Source: Nocardioides hwasunensis
GTDB taxonomy: Bacteria > Actinomycetota > Actinomycetes > Propionibacteriales > Nocardioidaceae
Assembly (NCBI RefSeq): GCF_014779665.1
Contig: NZ_JACXYY010000006.1
Location: 62,001-126,000, forward strand
Direction of reading: 5' to 3'
Length of the DNA: 64,000 nt
Within the stretch, counting starts at the first letter, position 1, and each line of letters begins with the position of its first letter. Position numbers and translations under genes: made by a program. Below the pieces are notes generated by a model. The model ran no database searches, was not told the DNA's origin, and saw nothing but the letters and a program-made list of their open reading frames with translations. This document shows positions 23,281 to 32,596 of the stretch, one piece after another.

Positions 23281-23880
23281 ATGGTGACGCGACGACGCAT
23301 GACCAAGAGCGACCGGCGCGACCAGCTCGTCGAGGTGGCTCGCCGGATCGTGGTGGAGGAAGGCGCGGACGCCCTCACCCTGGGACACCTCGCCGTGGCC
23401 GCCGGCGTCTCGAAGCCGGTGGTCTACGACCACTTCGGGTCCAGGGCGGGGGTCCTGGTCGCGCTCTACGAGGACTACGACCGTCGCCAGACCGCCTTGC
23501 TGGTCGAGGCTCTCGACGCCACGCCCACGAGCCTCGACGCCCAGGTCGCGACGGTGGCGCGGTGCCACGTCGCCTGCGTCCTCGATCACGGCGCGGAGAT
23601 CGGTGGCGTCGTGGCCGCGCTGTCCGGGACGCCGGCCATGGCGGAGGTCAAGCGAGGCTCCGACGCCGCCTACGTCGAGATCTGCCGGCGCGCCTTCGAC
23701 CGGAGTGCCGCTCCGGCTGCGTGGACCGACGCCGCGGCCGTGGCCTTCCTGGGGGCGGCTGACGCGGTGTCGGAGGCCGCGCTCGACCAGACGATCACTC
23801 GCGCCGATGCCGAGTCCGCGCTGGTGGACCTGCTCGCATCCCAGCTGGCGCCCCGGCCAGGCGCCCGGCAGCAGCACTGA
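23281..23880 (+). CDS. TetR family transcriptional regulator
   Basis: 199 residues. The N-terminal HTH (RRIVVEEGADALTLGHLAVAAGVSKPVVYDHFGSRAGVL, residues 20-58, given in part) is typical TetR. The C-terminal ligand domain is Ala-rich and helical. The start at ATG 23281 lies 73 bp after the oxidoreductase stop. It probably binds the palindrome at 22524-22540. Confidence 0.92.
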   Translation: MVTRRRMTKSDRRDQLVEVARRIVVEEGADALTLGHLAVAAGVSKPVVYDHFGSRAGVLVALYEDYDRRQTALLVEALDATPTSLDAQVATVARCHVACVLDHGAEIGGVVAALSGTPAMAEVKRGSDAAYVEICRRAFDRSAAPAAWTDAAAVAFLGAADAVSEAALDQTITRADAESALVDLLASQLAPRPGARQQH

Positions 23881-23944
23881 GCGGATCGGCCGGACAGGGT
23901 GCCCGCCTCCGGCCGCCGACGTCGGCGATCCTCGTGGCGTCAGC

Positions 23945-24712
23945 TCAGCGCAGGGCGCGCGCGAACAGCTCCCGCAGCTCGGTGAAGTGCCGCTCGGTGG
24001 CCGCCTCGTCGTACATCGAGGTGTCCGCCATCGTGTAGCCGTGGGGCGCGCCGGGATAGACGGCGGTGGTCGCCCTGACACCGGCCTCGCGCAGTGCGGT
24101 GTCGAAGGCAGCGATGGCCTCGGGAGGCATCGAGCCGTCGTGGTCGGCGTGCCCCGCGACGACCTCGGCGTGCAAGCGCGGCACGACGAGGTGGGGGCTG
24201 TCGTCGGCGTCGGTGACGATGCCGCCTCCGTGGAACATGCCGACGGCCCGGACCTGGTCGGGGAGCTGGGCAGCGGCGCGCAGCGCGAGCCGGGCGCCCA
24301 TGCAGTAGCCGGTGACCCCCAGGACGCTCGCGTCGACATCGGGCTGGCCGGCCAGGGCCGCGACGTACGCAGGGAGGTCCCGCGCCGCCTCGTCCGGGGT
24401 GTGCGAGGCGACGAGCGGCATGACCGTGGGGAAGAACTTCTCGCGCTCGCCGGGGAGGCGGAGGTCGGTCGTGGGGGCGATGTCCGCCGCTGTTCCGTGC
24501 CGGTAGAAGACGTTCGGCGCCAGCACGGCGTAGCCCCAGTCTGCGATGCGGTCGGCCATCTCCTCGATGCGCGGTCGCAGGCCGATCGCGTCCATGAAGA
24601 GAAGCACCCCGGGCAGGGGTCCGTCCTGGGTGGCCGGCCCCGTCGCGTACGCCTCCGCGGTGCCGTCGTCGGTGGTGATCTGGATGCGACGTCCTCGAGT
24701 CATGCCGGCCAT
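23945..24712 (-). CDS. Dienelactone hydrolase family protein
   Basis: 255 residues from ATG 24712. An alpha/beta hydrolase with GYCMGARLALRAA, in which Cys replaces the usual Ser nucleophile as in dienelactone hydrolases, an Asp in HADHDGSMP and the His in YPGAPHGYTM. These enzymes open dienelactones in chlorocatechol breakdown, but many homologues act on other esters or lactones. There is no aromatic-degradation cluster nearby, so the substrate is open. Confidence 0.9.
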   Translation of the reverse strand: MAGMTRGRRIQITTDDGTAEAYATGPATQDGPLPGVLLFMDAIGLRPRIEEMADRIADWGYAVLAPNVFYRHGTAADIAPTTDLRLPGEREKFFPTVMPLVASHTPDEAARDLPAYVAALAGQPDVDASVLGVTGYCMGARLALRAAAQLPDQVRAVGMFHGGGIVTDADDSPHLVVPRLHAEVVAGHADHDGSMPPEAIAAFDTALREAGVRATTAVYPGAPHGYTMADTSMYDEAATERHFTELRELFARALR

Positions 24713-24865
24713 TGTGCTCTCGCCCTCGCGAACTGCGCCGGGCACCCGGCGGGCTGTTGTCAGGACGACGACTTGCCGATGCCCGGCACCTCGCTCGCGT
24801 GCGCGAGCCGACGGAAGGTGATGCGCGAGACCCCGGCCCGGCCGACGTATGCGGTGGAGGCGGGC

Positions 24866-24988
24866 TCAGCCCTGACGGGTCTTGAGCCGGGGGTTGCGCT
24901 TGTCGATGACGTAGGTCCGACCGCGGCGGCGCACGACCTGGGAGCCGGGCTGCTTCTTCGCCGACCGCAGCGAGTTGCGCACCTTCAC
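24866..24988 (-). CDS. rpmJ: Ribosomal protein bL36, zinc-free paralogue
   Basis: 40 residues: the bL36-like start [20 protein letters not shown] and the typical end NPRLKTRQG. No Cys is present, so this is the zinc-independent form that replaces the zinc-ribbon version during zinc starvation. The GTG start overlaps the bL32 stop by four bases. It is the last gene of the leftward Zur-type operon. Confidence 0.95.
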   Translation of the reverse strand: MKVRNSLRSAKKQPGSQVVRRRGRTYVIDKRNPRLKTRQG

Positions 24989-25176
24989 GACGTCCTCCCG
25001 GCCCTGCCGGACGCGGGGCTGATCAGCCCGCGGTGCACGGCGCGGACCAGGCGTCGAGGGACGCGGTGCACCTCGCCGTCGACGGTGACGGCCACGAGGT
25101 CGGGTGCCGCTGCCTTCCACTGCGAGCGGCGGTGACGGGTGTTGCTGCGCGACGTGCGTCGCTTCGGGACTGCCAT
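24985..25176 (-). CDS. rpmF: Ribosomal protein bL32, zinc-free paralogue
   Basis: 63 residues starting [20 protein letters not shown], an unmistakable bL32 N-terminus. The C-terminal half lacks the four zinc-binding Cys residues of the housekeeping protein. AGGAGG lies seven bases before the ATG. It is coupled to rpmJ by a GTGA overlap and follows the CobW-like gene by 51 bp. Confidence 0.95.
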   Translation of the reverse strand: MAVPKRRTSRSNTRHRRSQWKAAAPDLVAVTVDGEVHRVPRRLVRAVHRGLISPASGRAGRTS

Positions 25177-25227
25177 GGGCCCTCCTGGGTGGGGTGCGAT
25201 GTCGTGCGTGGACGAGGAGAGGGGCGG

Positions 25228-26304
25228 TCAGGCGACGTCGCGGATGTCGCCGAGCCAGGGCTCGAGCCCGTCCTCGAGGACCCGCCAGCTCTGGGGCGCC
25301 CCGGCCGCCTCGGCGGGGGAGAGCAGGATGTCCTCGAAGGCGCGCGTGAGCTCGGCGGGTGGTGTGCCGAGGCCGGTGAACTGCAGCCGGGTGGTCGGCG
25401 TACGCCGACCCCAGGGTCCGTACGCGCCGATGCTCAGCTGTCCGCCGGCTCCCGACCACTCGAGCTGGCCGGCCGGCCGGGTCGGCAGCCAGAACGTGCC
25501 GCGTGCCCGGAACGGTCCGCTGCCCAGCCGTTCGATCTGGTCGAGCAGGCGGTCGGGGTGGAACGGGCGCGGTGAGCCCAGGCGGAGTCGCCAGGCCAGG
25601 CTCTCGCCCAGCGCAGGCAGCTCGGTCTCGAGGACCGGCGAGCACCAGCCCCGGGTGAGGACGTGTTGGTGCCGCCCGGTCGACATCTCGTGCGAGTCGA
25701 CCTGGTCGACCCCCAGGACCAGGGGCACGCCCGGCCGCGCGAGCGCGCGCAGCAGGTCGGTCCCCTCGCGGCCGGGGTCGGCGTCGAGGACCACGTGGTC
25801 GGCGAGCTCGACCTGCGCGCACGCGACCTCGCCGACGCCGCGGTCGTCACCGGGGTTGGAGTGGACGTCGCGCTCGCGCAGCAGGTCGTTGCTGAGCAGG
25901 TCGCGCACCAGTCCGTCCGACGAGAGGGCGGCGACCACGCTGCTCAGCCGGAGGTGGCGGGCCAGCCTGCTGTCGCGGCCGAGGACGGTGGCCAGCCGAC
26001 CGGCCTCGGTGCCCGTCGGCAGGCCGGCCACGATCGTGCTCCACTGGGGGACACGCGCCAGTCGCTCGAGGGTCGGCAGGATGTCCTCCCGCAGTGCGCA
26101 GTGGACGCACGCGTGCTCGAGCTGGACCTGCGCCTGCTCGAGCACGCCGGTCACGTCGCTGGCCGTCCGGGTGAGCACCTGTGAGTGCGGGTCGATGCGG
26201 TGTCGCACCGACACCGCCCGGGGCAGGTCCCAGGCGAGCGTCATCAGCGTGGAGTCCATCGCCACCGGGTCGACGCCGGTGACCACCACGAGCGAGGTCC
26301 TCAT
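25228..26304 (-). CDS. CobW/COG0523-like protein with degenerate P-loop
   Basis: 358 residues resembling the CobW-like GTPases in actinobacterial Zur regulons. The metal-binding motif survives as [17 protein letters not shown] (normally Cys-x-Cys-Cys; here only two Cys). The first strand and loop read [20 protein letters not shown] where family members have Gly-x4-Gly-Lys-Ser/Thr, so the Lys of Walker A is missing and GTP binding is doubtful. The CobW C-terminal domain is present ([14 protein letters not shown], then [18 protein letters not shown]). The ATG overlaps the stop of the preceding mini-bL31 gene (ATGA). A role in zinc delivery or ribosome zinc sparing is inferred. Confidence 0.88.
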   Translation of the reverse strand: MRTSLVVVTGVDPVAMDSTLMTLAWDLPRAVSVRHRIDPHSQVLTRTASDVTGVLEQAQVQLEHACVHCALREDILPTLERLARVPQWSTIVAGLPTGTEAGRLATVLGRDSRLARHLRLSSVVAALSSDGLVRDLLSNDLLRERDVHSNPGDDRGVGEVACAQVELADHVVLDADPGREGTDLLRALARPGVPLVLGVDQVDSHEMSTGRHQHVLTRGWCSPVLETELPALGESLAWRLRLGSPRPFHPDRLLDQIERLGSGPFRARGTFWLPTRPAGQLEWSGAGGQLSIGAYGPWGRRTPTTRLQFTGLGTPPAELTRAFEDILLSPAEAAGAPQSWRVLEDGLEPWLGDIRDVA

Positions 26305-26396
26305 GCGCGACGTCCGTAACGCCGCTCGAACAGGCGACCGGTCGAGCGATCGCGGAAGGCCACGTGGCCGCAGGTGGGGTGGATGTCGTGCTTCAT
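26301..26396 (-). CDS. Miniature bL31-like protein (31 residues)
   Basis: The product begins MKHDIHPTCGHVAFRD, matching the N-terminus of type B bL31 (MK-x-DIHP...VVFRD), and ends [13 protein letters not shown], matching its C-terminus (GRVERFERRYGRR-like). The middle 50 or so residues of a normal bL31B are absent. A strong AAGGAGG site precedes the ATG, and the stop overlaps the next start, so the short form is probably translated. It is the first gene after the Zur-like box. It could be a deleted bL31, a leader peptide that couples translation, or an assembly fault. Confidence 0.72.
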   Translation of the reverse strand: MKHDIHPTCGHVAFRDRSTGRLFERRYGRRA

Positions 26397-26405
26397 GCGT
26401 CCTCC

Positions 26406-26429
26406 TTGAAAACGAGAATCGTTCTCAAG
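26406..26429. promoter_or_regulatory. Zur-like box between the ribosomal operon and HU gene
   Basis: The imperfect palindrome TTGAAAACGAG-AATC-GTTCTCAAG fits the actinobacterial Zur pattern TGA-x-AA...TT-x-TCA. It lies 10 bp before the leftward mini-bL31 start and 58 bp before the rightward HU start. The zinc-free ribosomal paralogues downstream support Zur rather than Fur as the regulator. Confidence 0.72.
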
Positions 26430-26487
26430 TATGGCACACTCGAGGCGACGGGCAACTCCGCCCGGGACACGACACAGAGGAGCACCC

Positions 26488-26766
26488 ATGAACCGCAAGG
26501 ACCTCGTCGAGGACGTCGCCACCACGTCCGGGCTGAGCACAGCCCAGGCGGACGCCGCCGTGACCGCCGTCCTGACCGCCATCACCCGGAGCGTCGCCGG
26601 CGGGGAGCGCGTCACGCTGCCGGGCTTCGGCTCGTTCGAGCGGCGCGAGCGCGCCGCCCGGACCGGACGCAACCCGCAGACCGGTGAGGCGATGGAGATC
26701 GCGGCGGGCGCCTCGCCGGCGTTCAAGCCCGCGACGGCGTTCAAGGCCGCGGTGTCCGCGGGCTGA
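26488..26766 (+). CDS. HU family DNA-binding protein
   Basis: 92 residues, full-length HU: NRKDLVEDVATTSGLSTAQA at the N-terminus, VTLPGFGSFERRERAARTGR, then NPQTGEAMEI and the DNA arm ending PAFKPATAFKAAV. GAGGAG precedes the ATG. It lacks the long Lys/Ala tail of the mycobacterial HupB. Its location across a Zur-like box from the zinc-sparing operon suggests it may be zinc-responsive. Confidence 0.95.
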   Translation: MNRKDLVEDVATTSGLSTAQADAAVTAVLTAITRSVAGGERVTLPGFGSFERRERAARTGRNPQTGEAMEIAAGASPAFKPATAFKAAVSAG

Positions 26767-26824
26767 CCTCGCGCCGAGCCAAAAGCGGTGGGGCCGGGTG
26801 CGAGGCATCGGGCAGACTCGCGCC

Positions 26825-28237
26825 GTGCTCCTCACCGTCACCACCACCCACCGGCCCGCCACGGACCTGGGCCACCTCCTGCACAAGCACCCGGATCGCG
26901 TGCAGGAGTTCGGCCAGTCCTTCGGGACGGTGACCGTGCTCTACCCCGAGGCCACCGAGGAGCGCTGCACGGCTGCGCTGGTGCTCAGCGTCGACCCGGT
27001 GCGCCTGGCACGCTCGCGCGCGAGGAACGCGCCCGACTTCAGCCTGTCGCAGTACGTCAACGACCGGTCGTACGCCGCCTCGTCGCTGCTCGGCGTGGCG
27101 ATGGCCGACGTGTTCAGCACCGCGCGCAGCGGCACGTGCCGGTCTCGTCAGGAGCTCGCCGACTCCGCCATCCCGCTCGAGATCGGCCTGCCCGTGATCC
27201 CGTGCCGGGGTGGCGCCGACATCGCGCGCCGGGTCTTCGAGCCCCTGGGCTGGACGGTCGACGCGGAGCCGATCCCGCTCGACGAGGGCTTTCCCGAGTG
27301 GGGTGACTCGCGCTACGTCCGCCTGCGGCTGACGGGCGTCGTACGCCTCGCCGACGCGCTCAACCAGCTCCACGTGCTGCTGCCGGTGCTCGACGAGTCC
27401 AAGCACTACTGGCAGGGCGTCGATGAGGTCGACAAGCTGCTGCGCTCGGGTGACGGGTGGCTGGCCACCCATCCCGACGCAGCCCTCATCGCCCGCCGAT
27501 ACCTCGGCCGTCGCGGTCAGCTCACCCGCACCGCGCTGGCCCGTCTGGCCGAGCTCGGCGACGAGGTCGAGGAGGAGGTGGAGCCTGCGGCCGAGGAGGA
27601 GGTGCGGCAGCCGGAGGACGCGCGCGTGCCGCTCAACACGCAGCGCCACGACACGGTCCTCGCCGTCCTCGGCGAGCTCGGCGCCCGGTCGGTGATCGAC
27701 CTCGGTTGCGGGCCGGGCCAGCTGCTCGACCGGCTGGTCGAGCAGGCCGACGTGACCCGCGTGGCCGGGACCGACGTGTCCACCCGGTCGCTGCAGCACG
27801 CCGCACGCCGGCTGCGGCTGGACCGGATGGGGGAGCGGCAGGCCGAGCGGATCACCCTGTTCCAGAGCGCGCTGACCTACGAGGACGACCGGTTCGCCGG
27901 CTATGACGCCGCCGTCCTGATGGAGGTGGTGGAGCACGTCGACCCGCCCCGGCTCGAGGCGCTCGAGCGGGTCGTCTTCGGCGCGGCCTCTCCAGGGGCG
28001 GTGGTGGTGACCACCCCCAACGCCGACTACAACCCGCTCTACGCAGACCTCGTCGGCCTGCGGCACCCCGACCATCGGTTCGAGTGGAGCAGGCAGGAGT
28101 TCGCCGACTGGTCCGACCGGGTCGCGGCGACGTTCGGCTACCGGGTCGAGCGGCGCGGCATCGGCGACCACGACGACGCGCTCGGACAGCCCACGCAGAT
28201 GGCGATCTTCACCAGGACGGAGGACGACGATGACTGA
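26825..28237 (+). CDS. hen1: 3'-terminal RNA ribose 2'-O-methyltransferase Hen1
   Basis: 470 residues. The N-terminal half is the bacteria-specific Hen1 domain (QFGQSFGTVTVLYPEATEE-like start, HYWQGVDEVDKLLRSGDGWL), and the C-terminal half is the methyltransferase. SAM binding is by VIDLGCGPGQLL. The metal ligands are Glu367, Glu370 and His371 in LMEVVEHVDPP, with a further His in HPDHRFEWSRQEF. Bacterial Hen1 marks the 3' end of cleaved tRNA before Pnkp reseals it, so that the repaired site resists a second cut. The GTG start has CAGACT six bases upstream, which suggests a leaderless message. It overlaps pnkp by eight bases. Confidence 0.95.
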   Translation: MLLTVTTTHRPATDLGHLLHKHPDRVQEFGQSFGTVTVLYPEATEERCTAALVLSVDPVRLARSRARNAPDFSLSQYVNDRSYAASSLLGVAMADVFSTARSGTCRSRQELADSAIPLEIGLPVIPCRGGADIARRVFEPLGWTVDAEPIPLDEGFPEWGDSRYVRLRLTGVVRLADALNQLHVLLPVLDESKHYWQGVDEVDKLLRSGDGWLATHPDAALIARRYLGRRGQLTRTALARLAELGDEVEEEVEPAAEEEVRQPEDARVPLNTQRHDTVLAVLGELGARSVIDLGCGPGQLLDRLVEQADVTRVAGTDVSTRSLQHAARRLRLDRMGERQAERITLFQSALTYEDDRFAGYDAAVLMEVVEHVDPPRLEALERVVFGAASPGAVVVTTPNADYNPLYADLVGLRHPDHRFEWSRQEFADWSDRVAATFGYRVERRGIGDHDDALGQPTQMAIFTRTEDDDD

Positions 28238-30746
28238 GTCAGCGGACGTCCGGCGGCTGACGCTGCCCGCGATGGGACTCGTCGTCCTCGTCGGCGTCTC
28301 CGGCAGCGGCAAGTCGACCTTCGCGCGCCGGCACTTCAGGGCCACCGAGATCGTCTCGAGCGACTTCTGCCGCGGGCTGGTGGCCGACGACGAGAACGAC
28401 CAGTCCGCCACGACGGACGCCTTCGACGTCCTGCACTACATCGTCGGCACGCGGCTGCGCAGAGGCCTGCTGACCGTCGTGGACGCCACGAGCGTGCAGC
28501 CCCCGGCGCGCGCGGCCCTGGTGAGGCTGGCGAAGAGCCACGACGTGCTGGTCGACGCCATCGTCCTCGACGTCCCCGAGTCGCTGGCCCACGAGCGCAA
28601 CGAGCAGCGCCCCGACCGCGACTTCGGACGGCACGTCGTCGCCCGGCAGGCGCGCGACCTCAGGAAGTCGATGCGCCGGCTCACCAAGGAGGGCTTCCGC
28701 CGGGTGCACGTGCTGCGGGGGAGCGACGAGATCGACCACGTCGAGATCGCACGCGAGCGTCCGTGGAACGACCGGAGCGACGTGCACGGCCCGTTCGACA
28801 TCATCGGCGACGTCCACGGGTGCGCCTCGGAGCTGCGCACGCTGCTGGTCGAGCTCGGCTGGACGCTGGCCTACGACGACGGGCTCGCTGTCGGCGCGAG
28901 CCACCCCGAGGGGCGGCAGGCCGTCTTCGTCGGCGACCTGGTCGACCGCGGACCAGACACCCCCGGCGTGCTCCGGCTCGTGATGGGCATGGTCGAGGCC
29001 GGCACCGCGCTGTGCGTGTCGGGCAACCACGAGGCCAAGCTGGTCCGCGCGCTGCGCGGCGCCCAGGTGAAGGTGGCGCACGGGCTCGCCGAGTCACTGG
29101 CGCAGCTGGCCGACGAGCCGGAGGACTTCCGCGACCGGGCCCTGACCTTCATGGACGGACTGATCAGCCACTTCGTCCTCGACGGCGGCCGGCTCGTCGT
29201 CGCGCACGCGGGGCTCAAGGAGAGCTACCACGGCCGGTCGTCGGGACGGGTGCGCGCGTTCGCCCTCTACGGCGACACGACCGGCGAGACCGACGACTAC
29301 GGCCTGCCCGTGCGCTACCCGTGGGCGCAGGAGTACCGCGGCGAGGCGATGGTCGTCTACGGCCACACCCCCGTGCCCGCGGCGGAGTGGGTCAACAACA
29401 CGATCTGCCTCGACACCGGCGTCGTCTTCGGCGGCAGCCTCACCGCGCTGCGCTATCCCGAGCGCGAGCTCGTCGCGGTGGAGGCGGAGCAGGAGTGGTA
29501 CGAGCCGGTGCGACCGCTCGTGCCCGTCGACGACCGCGCCGCCACCGTGCTGCGCATCGACGACGTCGCCGGCACGCGGTGGCTGGAGACCACGCACGCC
29601 GGCAAGGTGAAGATCCCGGAGGAGAACGCCGCCGCGGCGCTGGAGGTGATGAGCCGGTTCGCCGTCGACCCGCGCTGGCTGGTCTACCTCCCGCCGACGA
29701 TGTCGCCTGTCGCGACGTCGCGCCTCGAGGGCTATCTCGAGCACCCGGAGCAGGCGTTCGAGGAGTACGCCTCGTGGGGCGTCACGCGGGTGGTGTGCGA
29801 GGAGAAGCACATGGGCTCGCGCGCGATCGCGATCATCGCCCGGGACGCCGGCACCGCCGCCCGCCGCTTCGGGATCACCGACGGGTCGACCGGCGTGGTG
29901 CACACCCGCACCGGTCGGCCGTTCTTCGCCGACACGGCCCCGCTGGTCGAGCGGCTCCGCGACACGGCGGCACCGCTGTTCGCGTCGCTGGACACCGACT
30001 GGCTGGCGCTCGACTGCGAGCTGTTGCCGTGGTCGGCGAAGGCGACGGGGCTGATCACGTCGCAGTACGCCTCGGTGGGCGCGGCCGCGCGGCACGTCCT
30101 CCCCGAGGTGGTCGACGTGCTCGACCGGGCGGCTGCGCGCGGTCTCGACGTCGCGTCACTGAGGGAGGCGTCGATGCGACGGCTGGACCACGCGGTCGCC
30201 TTCCGCGACGCCTATGCGGCGTACGTCCGTCCCACCGACGGGCTCGACGGGGTGACGCTGGCGCCCTTCCAGGTCCTGGCGGTCGAGGGGCGCGTGCCTG
30301 CGCTGACCGAGTCGCACGAGTGGCACCTCGCCGAGCTGGCCAGGCTCGGAGGAGACCTCATCACCCCGACCCGGCACCGCTTCGTCGAGCTGTCGTCCCC
30401 CGAGGAGCGGGCGGCGGCGACCGAGTGGTGGCTCGACCTCACCGCCGCCGGCGGCGAGGGCATGGTCGTCAAGCCGGCGCACCTGACCGAGGGGCGCGTG
30501 CAACCGGGCATCAAGGTGCGCGGCCGGGAGTACCTGCGGATCATCTACGGGCCCGACTACACCGACTCGCTCGACGTCCTGCGCCAGCGCCACCTCGGCA
30601 AGAAGCGACAGCTCGCCCTGCGCGAGCACGGGCTGGGGCTGGAGGCGCTCACGGCCTTCGTCGGCCACGCGCCGCTCTGGAAGGTCCACCAGTCGGTGTT
30701 CGCCGTGCTCGCCCTGGAGTCCGAGCCGGTCGACCCCCGGCTGTGA
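28230..30746 (+). CDS. pnkp: Polynucleotide kinase-phosphatase-ligase Pnkp (RNA repair)
   Basis: 838 residues in three domains. The N-terminal kinase has the P-loop LVGVSGSGKST (about residues 18-28). The central metallophosphatase has FDIIGDVHGCASEL (about 190), VFVGDLVDRGPDT and SGNHEAKL. The C-terminal adenylyltransferase has its nucleotidyl Lys526 in VVCEEKHMGSRAI. With Hen1 this forms the known bacterial complex that heals and seals ribotoxin-cleaved tRNAs. All key motifs are present and the length is close to the 870 residues of the clostridial enzyme. The stop abuts the stop of the convergent EamA gene with no gap. Confidence 0.96.
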   Translation: MTESADVRRLTLPAMGLVVLVGVSGSGKSTFARRHFRATEIVSSDFCRGLVADDENDQSATTDAFDVLHYIVGTRLRRGLLTVVDATSVQPPARAALVRLAKSHDVLVDAIVLDVPESLAHERNEQRPDRDFGRHVVARQARDLRKSMRRLTKEGFRRVHVLRGSDEIDHVEIARERPWNDRSDVHGPFDIIGDVHGCASELRTLLVELGWTLAYDDGLAVGASHPEGRQAVFVGDLVDRGPDTPGVLRLVMGMVEAGTALCVSGNHEAKLVRALRGAQVKVAHGLAESLAQLADEPEDFRDRALTFMDGLISHFVLDGGRLVVAHAGLKESYHGRSSGRVRAFALYGDTTGETDDYGLPVRYPWAQEYRGEAMVVYGHTPVPAAEWVNNTICLDTGVVFGGSLTALRYPERELVAVEAEQEWYEPVRPLVPVDDRAATVLRIDDVAGTRWLETTHAGKVKIPEENAAAALEVMSRFAVDPRWLVYLPPTMSPVATSRLEGYLEHPEQAFEEYASWGVTRVVCEEKHMGSRAIAIIARDAGTAARRFGITDGSTGVVHTRTGRPFFADTAPLVERLRDTAAPLFASLDTDWLALDCELLPWSAKATGLITSQYASVGAAARHVLPEVVDVLDRAAARGLDVASLREASMRRLDHAVAFRDAYAAYVRPTDGLDGVTLAPFQVLAVEGRVPALTESHEWHLAELARLGGDLITPTRHRFVELSSPEERAAATEWWLDLTAAGGEGMVVKPAHLTEGRVQPGIKVRGREYLRIIYGPDYTDSLDVLRQRHLGKKRQLALREHGLGLEALTAFVGHAPLWKVHQSVFAVLALESEPVDPRL

Positions 30747-31661
30747 TCAGGCCCGGACGACGACGTCCTGCAGCTCGCCGGGGTCTGGATCGGGCTGGGA
30801 GGCGTCCGACCGGGTGCCGCTGCGCTCAGCCCCGATGCCGGCGGCGACCACCAGCAGGATGCCGGCGACAGCCACGCCGTTGGGCACCTGGCTCAGGGCC
30901 AGGAACCCGATGGCCAGCGCGAAGGCGGGCTCGAGCGCCATCAGCGTGCCGAAGGCGCCGGTCGTGAGGCGACGCAGGGCCAGGAGCTCGAGGGTGAACG
31001 GCACCACCGGCAACAGGATCGCGAGGCCGAGGCCGTAGACCAGCAGCTCCGGGGTCAGGTGGTCGACCACGCCCGGACCGGCGACGAGCGTGGCGACCAC
31101 GCCCGCGACGGGCATCGAGATGGCCAACCCGCCCAGGCCGCTCACCGCGTCGCCCACGCGCTGCGTCAGCAGGATGTAGGCCGCCCAGCAGACCGCCGCG
31201 CCCAGTGCGCAGGCCACGCCCACCGGGTCGGCATGCCCGGTCCAGGGTTGCGTCAGGCACAGGACGCCGCCGGCCGCGAGCAGCGCCCACGCCCGACCGG
31301 TGCCGCGGCTGCGGGCCACGGCGATGGTCAGCGGGCCGAGGAACTCCAGGGCGCTGGCGGTGCCGAGCGGGAGCCGTGCCACGGCCTCCATGAAGAGGAG
31401 GGTGACGCCGGCGGTGACGACGCCGAGCGCGGTGCCGGCCAGGAGCGCCTCCCGGCTGTAGCGGCGGAGCCGGGGCCGGACGAGCAGGACCAGGAGGATG
31501 CCCGCCCAGAAGAGTCGCAGCCAGGCGGCACCGCTGGAGCCGATGTCGTCGACGAGGCCGACGGAGACGGCGAGCCCGAGCTGGACGCAGAGCATCGACG
31601 CCACCGCCATCGAGGCGCCGGTGCGGGCAAGGGAGCGAGTCATGGGGCCAGTGAAGGACAT
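30747..31661 (-). CDS. EamA family transporter (RhtA-like)
   Basis: 304 residues from ATG 31661; another ATG at 31643 is possible. About ten transmembrane helices in two EamA repeats are seen, with typical stretches [19 protein letters not shown] and [20 protein letters not shown]. Members of this group export amino acids such as homoserine or threonine, or other small metabolites. It is divergent from a lysR gene, the usual arrangement for an exporter and its regulator. Confidence 0.9.
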   Translation of the reverse strand: MSFTGPMTRSLARTGASMAVASMLCVQLGLAVSVGLVDDIGSSGAAWLRLFWAGILLVLLVRPRLRRYSREALLAGTALGVVTAGVTLLFMEAVARLPLGTASALEFLGPLTIAVARSRGTGRAWALLAAGGVLCLTQPWTGHADPVGVACALGAAVCWAAYILLTQRVGDAVSGLGGLAISMPVAGVVATLVAGPGVVDHLTPELLVYGLGLAILLPVVPFTLELLALRRLTTGAFGTLMALEPAFALAIGFLALSQVPNGVAVAGILLVVAAGIGAERSGTRSDASQPDPDPGELQDVVVRA

Positions 31662-31726
31662 CGCGACTGTTCGTGTCCACGTGACTTTTCTGGACGTTTC
31701 GTTCACCTGATCGACACAATGGCGGG

Positions 31727-32590
31727 ATGGACGTCAGGCGCCTGCGGATGTTGCTCGAGCTGTCACGTCTCGGATCGATGCACGAGGTCGCCGAGGCGTT
31801 GGGCACCACGACGTCCAGCGTCTCCCAGGGCATCGCTGCGCTCGCGCGCGACGTCGGGACTCCGCTGCTCGAGCCCGTCGGGAGGCGCGTCCGGCTCACC
31901 CCGGCCGGGCGGCGGCTCGCCGAGCACGCTGTCACGATCCTCGCCGCCGTCGAGGCCGCGCGGCTCGACCTGGACCCGACCTCGGAGCCAGCGGGGATCC
32001 TGCGTGTCGCCGGTTTCGCCTCGGCGATCCGCCGCTCGCTGCTGCCGGCCGTCGACGACCTCCGCCGCAGCCGGCCGGGCATCGAGGTGCGCATCCTCGA
32101 GCACGAGCCGCTCGAGGCCTTCGAGCTGCTGGCGCGCGACGAGGTCGACCTGGCCCTGGTCTACGACTACGACCTGGCGCCGGCGGAGTGGCGCGACGAC
32201 CACGAGGTCACGTCGCTGTGGGGACTGGAGTGGGGGGTCGGGGTGCCGACGCGGGACCGGCGGCTGTCCCTGGCGGACCTCGCCGATCGCGACTGGATCG
32301 TGAACTCGCGCAACACCGCCGACGAGGACGCCCTGCGCACGCTCGCCTCCCGGGCCGGCTTCGTGCCGCGGGTGGTGCACCGCATCGACTCGCTCGAGCT
32401 GGTCGACGACCTCATCGTCGCCGGCGGGGGAGTCGCCCTGCTGCCGCGCGGGCGGACCGCGCGCCGCGGCGTGAGCGTCGTACGCCTGCGCGACACCGCG
32501 GTGACGCTGCGCGCGTTCGCCGTGGTCCGACGGGGGCGTGACACGTGGCCGCCCCTGCGCGCGGTGATGGAACGGCTGGCGGCGGGCTGA
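31727..32590 (+). CDS. LysR family transcriptional regulator
   Basis: 287 residues. The N-terminal HTH is [20 protein letters not shown] with [20 protein letters not shown], followed by the substrate-binding domain ([19 protein letters not shown] onwards). It is divergent from the EamA exporter with 65 bp between starts and probably controls it. Confidence 0.93.
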   Translation: MDVRRLRMLLELSRLGSMHEVAEALGTTTSSVSQGIAALARDVGTPLLEPVGRRVRLTPAGRRLAEHAVTILAAVEAARLDLDPTSEPAGILRVAGFASAIRRSLLPAVDDLRRSRPGIEVRILEHEPLEAFELLARDEVDLALVYDYDLAPAEWRDDHEVTSLWGLEWGVGVPTRDRRLSLADLADRDWIVNSRNTADEDALRTLASRAGFVPRVVHRIDSLELVDDLIVAGGGVALLPRGRTARRGVSVVRLRDTAVTLRAFAVVRRGRDTWPPLRAVMERLAAG

Positions 32591-32596
32591 GGTCGC

